From Xanthomonas arboricola pv. juglandis (lineage in GTDB: Bacteria; Pseudomonadota; Gammaproteobacteria; Xanthomonadales; Xanthomonadaceae): 64,000 bases of DNA. Below the pieces are notes generated by a model. That model was not told the DNA's origin. It was given only the letters and a program-made list of their open reading frames with translations, and ran no database searches. Below are positions 54,512 through 64,000 of this stretch, in pieces. The stretch covers positions 310,001 to 374,000 of the forward strand of contig NZ_JZEF01000006.1 of the NCBI RefSeq assembly GCF_001013475.1, given 5' to 3'. A program made the position numbers and the translations under genes. How positions within the stretch are numbered: the first letter of the stretch is position 1; each line of letters begins with the position of its first letter.

Positions 54512-57031
54512 TCAATACACATCGCGCCGATAACGTCCCGCTGCGGTCAGCGACTCCAGCCGCGTGTCGCCCAGCAATTCGCGCAGCGTGGCATCGACCT
54601 CACGCGCCATGCTGTCCAGGCTACCGCAGACATGGATCACCGCACCGCGATCGATCCAGTGGCGCAAGGTGTCGCCGGTCTCGCGCAAGTGATGCTGCAC
54701 GTAGCGCTTGTGCGCCTGGTCGCGCGAGAACACCCGGTCCAGCTGCTGCAGATGGCCACGCGCGTGCCAGGCCTGAAGTTCGTCGGCAAACAGACCATCG
54801 TGCGCGGCCTGCCGTTCGCCGAACAGCAGCCAATGCCCGTGCACGCCGGCCAGCTCGGCCTCGCGCAGCAGACTGCGCAAACCGGCGATACCGGTGCCGT
54901 TGCCAATCAACACCATCGGCGCCTGTTCGATGCGATGGAAGCCGGGATTGGTGCGCAACCGTGCGCGTATCTGCCCACCGACGGGTGCGTGGCAGATCAG
55001 CCAGCCCGAGCCCAGGCCGGGGCTACCGTCGGCGTCTGTGGTCAGGCGCACCACCGCGGTCGCAACGCCATCGGCCGGCACGCTGGCCAGCGAGTAATCG
55101 CGGGTCGGCAGCCAGGCGCAGGCGTCCAGCCAGGTCTGCGGATCCGGATGCGGCGTGGGCGGGCGCGTGGGTGGCTCCGGCAGCACGCGCTCGGCGACGG
55201 CCTGCTGCAGCGGCAGCAATTGCGCATCGACATGCACCAGCGCGTCGGGCGGCAGTCCCCAGGCGGCCAGGCACGCGCGGACATGCGTGTAGGCGTGCGC
55301 CGGCTGCACTTCGAGGATGTCGCCCGCCTGCCATTGCGTGCCGGGCGGTGGCAGCAGATCGATCTGCCAGATCGGTGCTCCCTCGCTGCCCGGGTTGAGA
55401 TGCGTGCGCGCTGCCAACGTCCAGTGCAGCAGCGTCGGGCGGGCCAGCGGCACGACGGCCACCGGCGCACCGGCAATCTGGGCCAATTGCGCATGCCATT
55501 GCGCCAGGGCCTGCGGATCGGTGTTGTCCATTTCCACTGCCGGAAACAACGGCTGCGCGCCCTGCGCCTGCAGCCACTGTTCGATGCGTCGGGAAAACCC
55601 GCAGAACTGCGCGTACTGGCGGTCGCCCAGGGCCAGCACGGCATAGGTCAGCTGTGGCAGCGTCATGCGCTGACGCAACAGTTCGCGCTCGAAGCTGCGT
55701 GCGGTATCGGGCGGCTCGCCATCGCCAAAGGTGCTGACCACGAACAAGGCATGCCGGGTGCCCTGCAGATGCTGCGCGGTGAGCTGTGCCAGCGAGCGCA
55801 CCTGCACCGGCAGACCGGCCGCCTGCAGATGCCCGGCCGCCTGCCAGGCCAGCCGTTCGGCAAACCCGCTCTGGCTGGCGAACCCGATCAACCACGGCTC
55901 GGCCTGCGAGGCCGCCGGTGCACCGTGCAGGACATCGCGCGCAGCGCGCAGCGCGCGCTTCTTGCGGCGGCGATCCAGGTACAACATCCAGCCGGTCACG
56001 AAGAACACCGACATGCCGACACTGGCCAGCATCACCACGATGCGGCCCGGCAGCCCGAAGAAGCTGCCCGAATGCAGCGGAAACATGCTCACCAGCAACT
56101 GCTGGCCGCGCGGCAGCAGTGCATAGTCCTGGCGACGCAGCAACGCACCGCTGCCTGGCTCGATCTCCAGATTGTCGTAGGCGCGATCGTGATCGGGATG
56201 CTCGGGCAGGAACCGCACGCTCAGCGGTTGCCCCGCACGCGGCGGAATACGCAGGTCCAGTGCCGCGCTGTGCGTGGCCGGGATGGCATCCAGGGTGCGT
56301 TGCACGGCTGCAAAATCCACCGTGGCCGGGCGGTGATCGCGCCCGTCGCCACGCATCGCCGGCTCGGTGCCGAGCAAGGCCACCATGCCGTCGCGGTACC
56401 AGTTGTAGGACCAGGTCAGCCCGGTCAGCGCCACCAGCAGGTACACCAGCAGACACCAGGTGCCGAACACCGCGTGCAGGCTCCACAGAAAACTGCGCCC
56501 CTGCCGCCGCCATTCCACTGCCCACCAAGTGCGCAGACTCCACCAGCGTCGCGGCCAACGCAGATACAGGCCGGAAGCGCAGAAAAACAGCAGGATCAGG
56601 GTGCTCGCCCCGGTCACCGCCTGGCCGCGCTTGCCGGCGGTCAGATGGCGATGCAGGTCCTCGATAAAGGCAAACGCGCCGCTCAGCCGCGGAGCGGCGA
56701 CCTTGTCGCCGGTATACGGATCGAAATACACCCGGCCGCCGCCCTTGCCGGCCAGGCGTGCGGTTGACGGACGCTTGCCGGTCGGATCGATCAGCATGCG
56801 GGTGACCGCCTGTTGCTGATCCAGGTCCAGCCGGCGCAGCAGCACATCCACCGGCATTGGCCGCTCGCCTGACTCATGCCGCTGTGCCAGCTGAGCGATG
56901 GCCGGATTGGCCAGCCGCACGATCTCGTTTTCGAAGGACATCAACGCGCCGGTCAGCCCCATCACCGACAGCACCAGCCCGGCCGTGATGCCGAGCAGCC
57001 AGTGCAATTGGAACAGGACGGTCTTGAGCAC
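54512..57031 (-). CDS. PepSY membrane protein fused to flavodoxin/NADPH reductase domains
   Basis: An 839-residue protein. The N-terminal half is a PepSY_TM/PiuB-like membrane domain (helices at about 8-30, 140-160, 190-215 and 330-355), followed by a linker and a C-terminal flavoprotein unit: a flavodoxin-like domain (WLIGFASQSGFAERLAWQAA) and FAD/NAD(P)-binding domains (RDYSLASVPADG, VLIGNGTGIAGLRSLLREAE). Such proteins are thought to reduce ferric siderophores at the inner membrane with NAD(P)H. A Fur-box-like site precedes it. Start ATG 57031. Confidence 0.85.
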   Translation of the reverse strand: MLKTVLFQLHWLLGITAGLVLSVMGLTGALMSFENEIVRLANPAIAQLAQRHESGERPMPVDVLLRRLDLDQQQAVTRMLIDPTGKRPSTARLAGKGGGRVYFDPYTGDKVAAPRLSGAFAFIEDLHRHLTAGKRGQAVTGASTLILLFFCASGLYLRWPRRWWSLRTWWAVEWRRQGRSFLWSLHAVFGTWCLLVYLLVALTGLTWSYNWYRDGMVALLGTEPAMRGDGRDHRPATVDFAAVQRTLDAIPATHSAALDLRIPPRAGQPLSVRFLPEHPDHDRAYDNLEIEPGSGALLRRQDYALLPRGQQLLVSMFPLHSGSFFGLPGRIVVMLASVGMSVFFVTGWMLYLDRRRKKRALRAARDVLHGAPAASQAEPWLIGFASQSGFAERLAWQAAGHLQAAGLPVQVRSLAQLTAQHLQGTRHALFVVSTFGDGEPPDTARSFERELLRQRMTLPQLTYAVLALGDRQYAQFCGFSRRIEQWLQAQGAQPLFPAVEMDNTDPQALAQWHAQLAQIAGAPVAVVPLARPTLLHWTLAARTHLNPGSEGAPIWQIDLLPPPGTQWQAGDILEVQPAHAYTHVRACLAAWGLPPDALVHVDAQLLPLQQAVAERVLPEPPTRPPTPHPDPQTWLDACAWLPTRDYSLASVPADGVATAVVRLTTDADGSPGLGSGWLICHAPVGGQIRARLRTNPGFHRIEQAPMVLIGNGTGIAGLRSLLREAELAGVHGHWLLFGERQAAHDGLFADELQAWHARGHLQQLDRVFSRDQAHKRYVQHHLRETGDTLRHWIDRGAVIHVCGSLDSMAREVDATLRELLGDTRLESLTAAGRYRRDVY

Positions 57032-57376
57032 GCGCGCGCAGCCTCAAACAGTGGGCTCGCCATTGTAGATGAGAATCGTTATCGCAGTTTGCGTGGGGTC
57101 TTGGAGGCTCGCGCCGTTGACGCAATGCCGTCAGACAGCCACTGCTGTGTCACTCGATTATTGCAGCAACGCCGGTACCCACTGGTCCGCGGGAAGCAGA
57201 TTGACCAAGCTGCCTGCGCCACACCTTCCCTGCCCATCCGGAAGGATGGCGCGCGCTGCACGCAGCGCAGGCCGCGAGAGGACGCGGCCTGCGGGATCAT
57301 TGCGATGTTCGAATCGCGCCAAGCCTGCAAGCGCCAATTGCGGCCTGGAAGGCGCGACAGCACTGCCTCAGCGCAC
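57032..57376. other. 345-bp gap with Fur-box-like site
   Basis: No gene. It holds the Fur-like site at 57065-57083 near the reductase start; the remainder up to the hemB stop shows no features. Confidence 0.6.
57065..57083 (-). promoter_or_regulatory. Fur-box-like site upstream of the PepSY reductase gene
   Basis: GTAGATGAGAATCGTTATC matches the 19-bp Fur consensus GATAATGATAATCATTATC at 14 of 19 positions, and it lies just upstream of the start. Iron repression fits the siderophore-reductase reading. Confidence 0.6.
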
Positions 57377-58378
<1,002 letters not shown>

Positions 58379-58455
58379 TCAGCAGCCCGCAAGTTTACGC
58401 CCGCGACCCGCCGCCGAACGCGCTGCGACGCTGTGTCGCAGCGGTGCAACGGGCC

Positions 58456-58493
58456 GGATCACGCTGTGATCAATGCAGATGCAAGCGTGATCC
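58456..58493. repeat. Inverted repeat upstream of hemB
   Basis: GGATCACGCT (58456-58465) pairs exactly with AGCGTGATCC (58484-58493); inside it, GATCAC and GTGATC form a smaller dyad. Located about 90 bases upstream of the hemB start; function unknown. Confidence 0.6.
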
Positions 58494-58630
58494 GCTTGGA
58501 CCACGCGGTCAGCTCACCCCACAGGGAACGCGCACGGCTGGCGGCGGTGCCGCGCGTCGATCTTCTCCATCGCCAGTTGGTGCACAGCCCCTCGAGCTCG
58601 CGTGACCTGCCTGGAAGGCGACGCCGCGTG

Positions 58631-58894
58631 CTAGATCACGCCGCCGCCCAGGCTCAGGCGGATCACCCCGACCACGATCACCAGGCCGTTGAGCAGCAGA
58701 CCGGTCTTGGCACGTCCGCGATTGCCGGCCGAGGTGAACAGCAGCGCGATCGCCGCGATCAGCGCGCCCACCGCCGCAAACGGGATCAGGAACCAGTTGC
58801 CCCAGCCCAGCAACGGGATGAAGGCCAGCACCATCCACAGCAGCGCCACAATGCCCCACAGCAGGCTGATCAATCCCACGTGCCACCTCGCCAT
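58631..58894 (-). CDS. Small membrane protein, unknown
   Basis: An 87-residue protein with two or three helices (residues 8-28, 32-54 and 66-84) ending GLVIVVGVIRLSLGGGVI. No family is recognised. It lies upstream of hemB on the same strand, with a 264-base gap that contains the inverted repeat described at 58456-58493. Confidence 0.6.
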   Translation of the reverse strand: MARWHVGLISLLWGIVALLWMVLAFIPLLGWGNWFLIPFAAVGALIAAIALLFTSAGNRGRAKTGLLLNGLVIVVGVIRLSLGGGVI

Positions 58895-59071
58895 TCAAAG
58901 AAGCTCCGAGCTTAGCGCCACGCCCGCCAAGGCGCTGTGGGCAGGTGGTCACCCTGACCAATGGCGGCTTGGCGGTAGCCTCACGTGGGCATGGCTAGGG
59001 TGCGGCAAAGTCCGGAGCGATTCAGTCCGGGCGCCGGATCATCGTTGCCATTACCCACAGGGGGTTCCACC

Positions 59072-59509
59072 ATGTACATGCAATCGCTGATCAGGAATGC
59101 CGCCATCGCGGCAGCCACCGTTGCCTTGCTGGCCGGTTGCGCCAGCAATTCCAAGGTGATGCTGGGCCAGGCGCGCGCGCCGATCGACCCTGCGCAGGTG
59201 CAGGTGTACTCCAATGCGCCGGTCGGCTCGGTGGAGATCGCCCAGCTCGAATCCACCAGCGCTGCCGGTTTCGGCACCCAGGGCCAGACCGATGCAGCCG
59301 TGCAACGGCTCAAGCACGAAGCCGCCAAGCTCGGCGCCAACGGCGTGGTCATCGTCGGCGTGGGCTCCGAACGCTCTGGCGGCGGCCTGTCGGTCGGCGG
59401 CGGCAGCTACGGCGGTCGGGTCGGCGGTGGCCTGGGCATCGGCATCCCGACCACACAGAAGCGTGCGGCCGGCATGGCGATCTGGGTGCCGGCGGGGGCG
59501 CAAGACTAG
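59072..59509 (+). CDS. Small lipoprotein with glycine-rich segment
   Basis: A 145-residue lipoprotein precursor (lipobox LAGC, about Cys23). The middle resembles a YbjQ/DUF4156-like strand-helix unit: AAVQRLKHEAAKLGANGVVI. A Gly-rich stretch (SGGGLSVGGGSYGGRVGGGL) precedes the C-terminal strand. AGGGGG precedes the ATG at 59072. Function unknown. Confidence 0.75.
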   Translation: MYMQSLIRNAAIAAATVALLAGCASNSKVMLGQARAPIDPAQVQVYSNAPVGSVEIAQLESTSAAGFGTQGQTDAAVQRLKHEAAKLGANGVVIVGVGSERSGGGLSVGGGSYGGRVGGGLGIGIPTTQKRAAGMAIWVPAGAQD

Positions 59510-59830
59510 GACCGCTTGCTGATTGCTCCTCTCCTGCTGACAGCAGTCGCTACGTACTTGCGGCCAGTCAGTTAGCTAATATGGCTGCCTTCGAAAGCGT
59601 TATCGACCTTTGATTGCCGACCCGCATGCGTCCGGACGTTCATGGCTTGGACGCATGTCCACAAGGTGAAACCCGAGATAGGATGCGTTATCTTGCCCAG
59701 GCAGATGAGTTCGCAGGTAGCGCCTGCGCATCTCACAAACAAATAGGAATTGGGTGCTCTTAGCGAATGATCAAATCGCCAATCATTGATGAATTGCATC
59801 TATTGACCTCCCTGGACATAAGGACTAGCG
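59510..59830. other. 321-bp gap, AT-rich toward the orphan gene
   Basis: GC content falls visibly from about 59700 into the next gene. An AAGGA site lies at 59819-59823 just before the ATG at 59831. No gene or clear repeat is seen. Confidence 0.55.
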
Positions 59831-60193
59831 ATGAAGAACTTGATATGGATATTGGTATTGTTTTTTGCAGGCCAGGCCGAGATTCAGGCGCAAAGCGTTT
59901 ATGAAAAGCTTGTGTGCCGCGACAATGACCCATTCGTATTCTGTACACAGGGATGCAAAGGTGCCGACAAGAATTGGATAGCGATAGATCCAATTAGTGG
60001 GACAACAGCACCGATGCTAGGCTACTGTGTTCAACCCAGTCTTTCCGTCTGCTGCAAAGGCCCGTATTGCGGACCATGGACCCAGACTGGAATCGATGCG
60101 TATTACCAGTACAAAAGGATCTGCCCCAAAGCGATGAAGCGAGGTAGTTGGAATGGCAAGAGGCCGCCTGAAAACGTTCCTCATGACCATTGA
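59831..60193 (+). CDS. Orphan cysteine-rich secreted protein in an AT-rich island
   Basis: A 120-residue protein with a signal peptide (MKNLIWILVLFFAGQAEIQA) and eight cysteines in the mature part (LVCRD, FCTQGCKG, GYCVQ, VCCKGPYC, RICPK), a pattern suggesting several disulfides in the periplasm or outside the cell. I recognise no family. Base composition is clearly lower in GC than all neighbours, and codon use includes rare A/T-ending codons, so transfer from elsewhere is likely. AAGGA precedes the ATG. Confidence 0.7.
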   Translation: MKNLIWILVLFFAGQAEIQAQSVYEKLVCRDNDPFVFCTQGCKGADKNWIAIDPISGTTAPMLGYCVQPSLSVCCKGPYCGPWTQTGIDAYYQYKRICPKAMKRGSWNGKRPPENVPHDH

Positions 60194-60436
60194 GTGCAGA
60201 TGCACTGGATAAGCGTCGTGAAGCGGCACATGCGCATCAGACGATGCATCGCTGCCTGCGGTCCCCAGCCTCAAAGAACCGGACCGGCTAGTTTCGGCAG
60301 GCGCCGATCACTTCTGCCGTTTGAAACGCATTGCATCCGTTCGATGTAGCTGCAGTCTGAAGACATGGAGTCGATCCATCGGCGCGTCATTCGGGACCGC
60401 GCCGCAGATCCAGCCTCATACAGCTGTCAGAGTCAA

Positions 60437-62239
60437 TCAATTTGACTGGCTGTGATTACGTAGCTGCGCCGGGATGAACTGGGTTTCCACCGCCTTGGCC
60501 AGCTGATCCGGCGGCAGCAGGCCCTGGTCGAGCAGGAAGTTGTTGAACGCCAGGCGGTCGAACTTCTTGCCCAGGACGAGCTCGGTGCGCATGCGCAGTT
60601 CGAGGATGCGGGTGTAGCCGTAGAAGTAGCTGCCGGCCTGGCCGGGGGCGCGGACGGTGTAGCGGTCCAGTTCCTGGCGGGTCATCGCCGGCGACAGGCC
60701 GACGTCGTCTTCGAGCACCTGGCGTGCGCGTTCGCGGTCGATCAGGCCGAGGTTGAGCATCGGGTCGAGCATGGCGCGGGCGGCGCGCAACAGGCGGAAC
60801 TGCAGGGCGATCAGCTGGCCGTCGAGCGGTTCGTACGGGACCATTTCGGCTTCGGCATACAGCGCCCAGCCTTCGACGTTGACCGAATTGAACGCGAACA
60901 GGCTGCGCGCCAGCGACACGCCGCGTTCGACCATGGCGGTGAACTGCAGCTCGTGGCCGGGGCGACCCTCATGCGCGCTGAGCGTCCAGGCGGCCGAGCC
61001 GAAGTTGAAGTCGTCGTACTGTTCCTTCTTGGCGCCGTCGGCGGTCGGGTTGCCCAGCGGCAGCACGAACTGACCCTGCTGGCCGGTATTGCCGATCAGC
61101 GGGGCCGGCAGGAAGTGCGGTGCCGGTTGCGCAGCACTTTCGGCGGCACTGCCCAGGCGCATCTGCATCGGGCGATTGGGCACATCGACGATGCGCTGCT
61201 GACGGATGATCGGGTCGATCTGGTCGATCACGCCGCGGTAGTGGGTTTCCAGCTGGTCGTCGGCGATCTTGTTGCCCTTGAGCGCGCGGATCACCTGCAC
61301 GTAATCGCTGCCCTGCACGCCCTTGGCCTTGGCCACCAGCGGCGCGAGCTGACGCATCGCCGAGCGGGTTTCCATGAATTCCAGCTGCGCGCGCTGGATC
61401 AGCTGCTGCGGGGCGATATCGATGCCGACCTGCTTGAGCTGGAAGGCATACAGCGGTTCGGGCAGGCGGGTGTCCTTGCGCGCCTTCGGCAACACCGTGG
61501 TGCGGGTCCAGTTGGCGTAATCCTTCAACTGGGTGGACATCGCCTTGAGCGCTTCGTCACCGCCGACGATCTTGTACTTGGCGAACAACTCGCCGATGCC
61601 GGCGACGTAGGTGTCCACGTTCGCCAGCGCCTGCTCCACTTCGCGCTGGGTGGGCTGCAGCAAGGTGGTGTTGCCAAGCTGTTCTTCGTAGCGCTGGCGG
61701 GCCAGCGTGGTGGTCGGCGTGCTGCCCGGCACCAGGCCGACGTAACGCTTGAGGCGATCCAGCGCCTTGGCGCGGCGCTCGGGCACGGTCTGGTCGGACA
61801 ACAATCCATTGAGGCCGCTGAAGACCAGCTGCGGGGCATCGTTCCACGGCAGCAGGTAGCGCTCGTTGAGTTCGCTGCCTTCGATGTTCTGCTCGGCCGC
61901 AGCGATCATGATCTGCAGGTCCTGGCGCACATTGACGTCGCGCTCGGTGGCCAGCTTGGCCTGCAATGCGGCACGCGCCTTGTTCATCGCATCGCGGTAG
62001 CGCGCGGCATTGTTTGGCCCCAGGTCGATGACCTGGTCATCGTAGCCGGGCACGCCGAAGAAGCTGGCGTATTCGGGCTGGAACGGCGCCTGCGCGTTCA
62101 GCAGGATCTGTGCGTAGCCGTTGCTGGTCTGCACCCAGGCCGGCGTGGCAGGTTGGGCCTGCGCGGCCTTACCGGTCTGTGCCTGCAATGGCAGCGAAGC
62201 ACCGAGCGCCAGTGCAATGGCGAGAACAAGTGGTTTCAT
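60437..62239 (-). CDS. DUF885 exported protein
   Basis: A 600-residue exported protein with a signal (MKPLVLAIALALGASLPLQA). The DUF885 pattern is visible across the length, including the zinc-like segment LSAHEGRPGHELQFTAMVER and the closing ELRMRTELVLGKKFD. HEGRPGHELQ resembles the HExxH-related metal site of this family, which includes putative metallopeptidases. Its activity here is unknown. It is divergent from the orphan gene upstream. Confidence 0.85.
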   Translation of the reverse strand: MKPLVLAIALALGASLPLQAQTGKAAQAQPATPAWVQTSNGYAQILLNAQAPFQPEYASFFGVPGYDDQVIDLGPNNAARYRDAMNKARAALQAKLATERDVNVRQDLQIMIAAAEQNIEGSELNERYLLPWNDAPQLVFSGLNGLLSDQTVPERRAKALDRLKRYVGLVPGSTPTTTLARQRYEEQLGNTTLLQPTQREVEQALANVDTYVAGIGELFAKYKIVGGDEALKAMSTQLKDYANWTRTTVLPKARKDTRLPEPLYAFQLKQVGIDIAPQQLIQRAQLEFMETRSAMRQLAPLVAKAKGVQGSDYVQVIRALKGNKIADDQLETHYRGVIDQIDPIIRQQRIVDVPNRPMQMRLGSAAESAAQPAPHFLPAPLIGNTGQQGQFVLPLGNPTADGAKKEQYDDFNFGSAAWTLSAHEGRPGHELQFTAMVERGVSLARSLFAFNSVNVEGWALYAEAEMVPYEPLDGQLIALQFRLLRAARAMLDPMLNLGLIDRERARQVLEDDVGLSPAMTRQELDRYTVRAPGQAGSYFYGYTRILELRMRTELVLGKKFDRLAFNNFLLDQGLLPPDQLAKAVETQFIPAQLRNHSQSN

Positions 62240-62583
62240 GGGGCGGATCCGCAAGTTGAGTAGCGCGACCCTACCCATCCGCAGCGGTTGCGGCAATGCG
62301 TCTTAGGTCATGGTCGGCAGGAGTGCGGCGGCGTTTGCGGGTCGGCTACCAGGTTGATTGAATTGGCCGATCTACTGGCGAATATCAGCATTTGCTAGCG
62401 CCATCGCCCGTGCCTGCGACCGGCGTCCACCTGCCGCCGGCTTCCCTCACCGCGCGCCCTGTGCAGGTCCACGCTGCGATGGGCATCTGCTGCCCGACCG
62501 GCCTTGTGAATGTCGCCGATGCCAGGCATCGGCGGCCGTTTACCACTGCAGTCCCGTCTCCCCGGCACCCGATTGCCGGCCGC
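62240..62583. other. 344-bp gap between DUF885 and S9 genes
   Basis: No gene or repeat recognised. The DUF885 promoter and the end of the S9 peptidase transcript should lie here. Confidence 0.6.

Positions 62584-64000
<1,417 letters not shown>

Noticed and set aside
54632-56767. 711-residue antisense frame over the PepSY reductase
   Set aside because: The sense gene has clear domains throughout; the antisense product is compositional noise.

Overview
The window looks like 64 kb of ordinary chromosome from a high-GC gammaproteobacterium, most probably a Xanthomonas. The reasons are the GC-rich third codon positions, the families present (HtrA protease, phoPQ with a PepSY companion, katB next to an ankyrin gene, a DUF1800/DUF1501 pair, secreted peptidases) and dispersed palindromic repeats that I recognise as Xanthomonas-type. 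That genus call is inference from remembered family and repeat patterns; no search was run. I see no prophage, integron, CRISPR array, insertion sequence or origin of replication.

Layout. 0-7 kb: an edge-truncated lysine/alanine-rich H1-like gene, a periplasmic HtrA protease, a three-gene DUF883/holin-like membrane operon, an AI-2E family permease, a HAD phosphatase and an M17 aminopeptidase. 7-10 kb: an ECF sigma/anti-sigma pair divergent from a membrane-anchored SrpA-type catalase and cytochrome b561; both sides carry GGGAATA-N15-CGTCT promoter-like elements. 10-18.3 kb: a secreted ThuA protein, then a DesK/DesR-like two-component system divergent from a four-gene ABC efflux operon, with a perfect palindrome between them. 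18.4-28.8 kb: lipoprotein hydrolase, two EamA transporters, a Rap1a/Tai-like secreted protein, an M28 peptidase, an MBL hydrolase, trpS, csbD, two tandem entericidin-like lipoprotein genes and arginase.

29-36 kb: a four-gene operon of two roadblock/LC7 proteins, a protein with a winged-helix-like C-terminus and a small GTPase, closely resembling the Streptomyces conservon plan without its histidine kinase. Then come a dTMP kinase bracketed by two perfect inverted repeats, tRNA-Thr(UGU), a SPOR protein with a hexanucleotide repeat, coaX and birA. 36-44 kb: an MtfA-like peptidase, the DUF1501/DUF1800 export pair, a phoP-phoQ operon led by a PepSY protein, and dusA. 44-54 kb: ankyrin gene plus periplasmic katB, a DUF6624 gene broken by one in-frame stop, dinG, two small membrane proteins, aroE and a PD40 beta-propeller protein. 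54-64 kb: a large PepSY/flavoprotein reductase with a Fur-box-like site, hemB (Asp-type metal site), small membrane and lipoproteins, an AT-richer orphan encoding a cysteine-rich secreted protein, a DUF885 protein and a right-edge-truncated S9 dipeptidyl peptidase.

Shared themes are envelope stress and oxidative defence (HtrA, two catalases, ECF sigma, PhoPQ, Fur-like control) and secreted proteolysis. The best candidates for something less described are the roadblock/GTPase operon, the ECF-controlled catalase/b561 unit with matched divergent promoters, and the orphan cysteine-rich gene.
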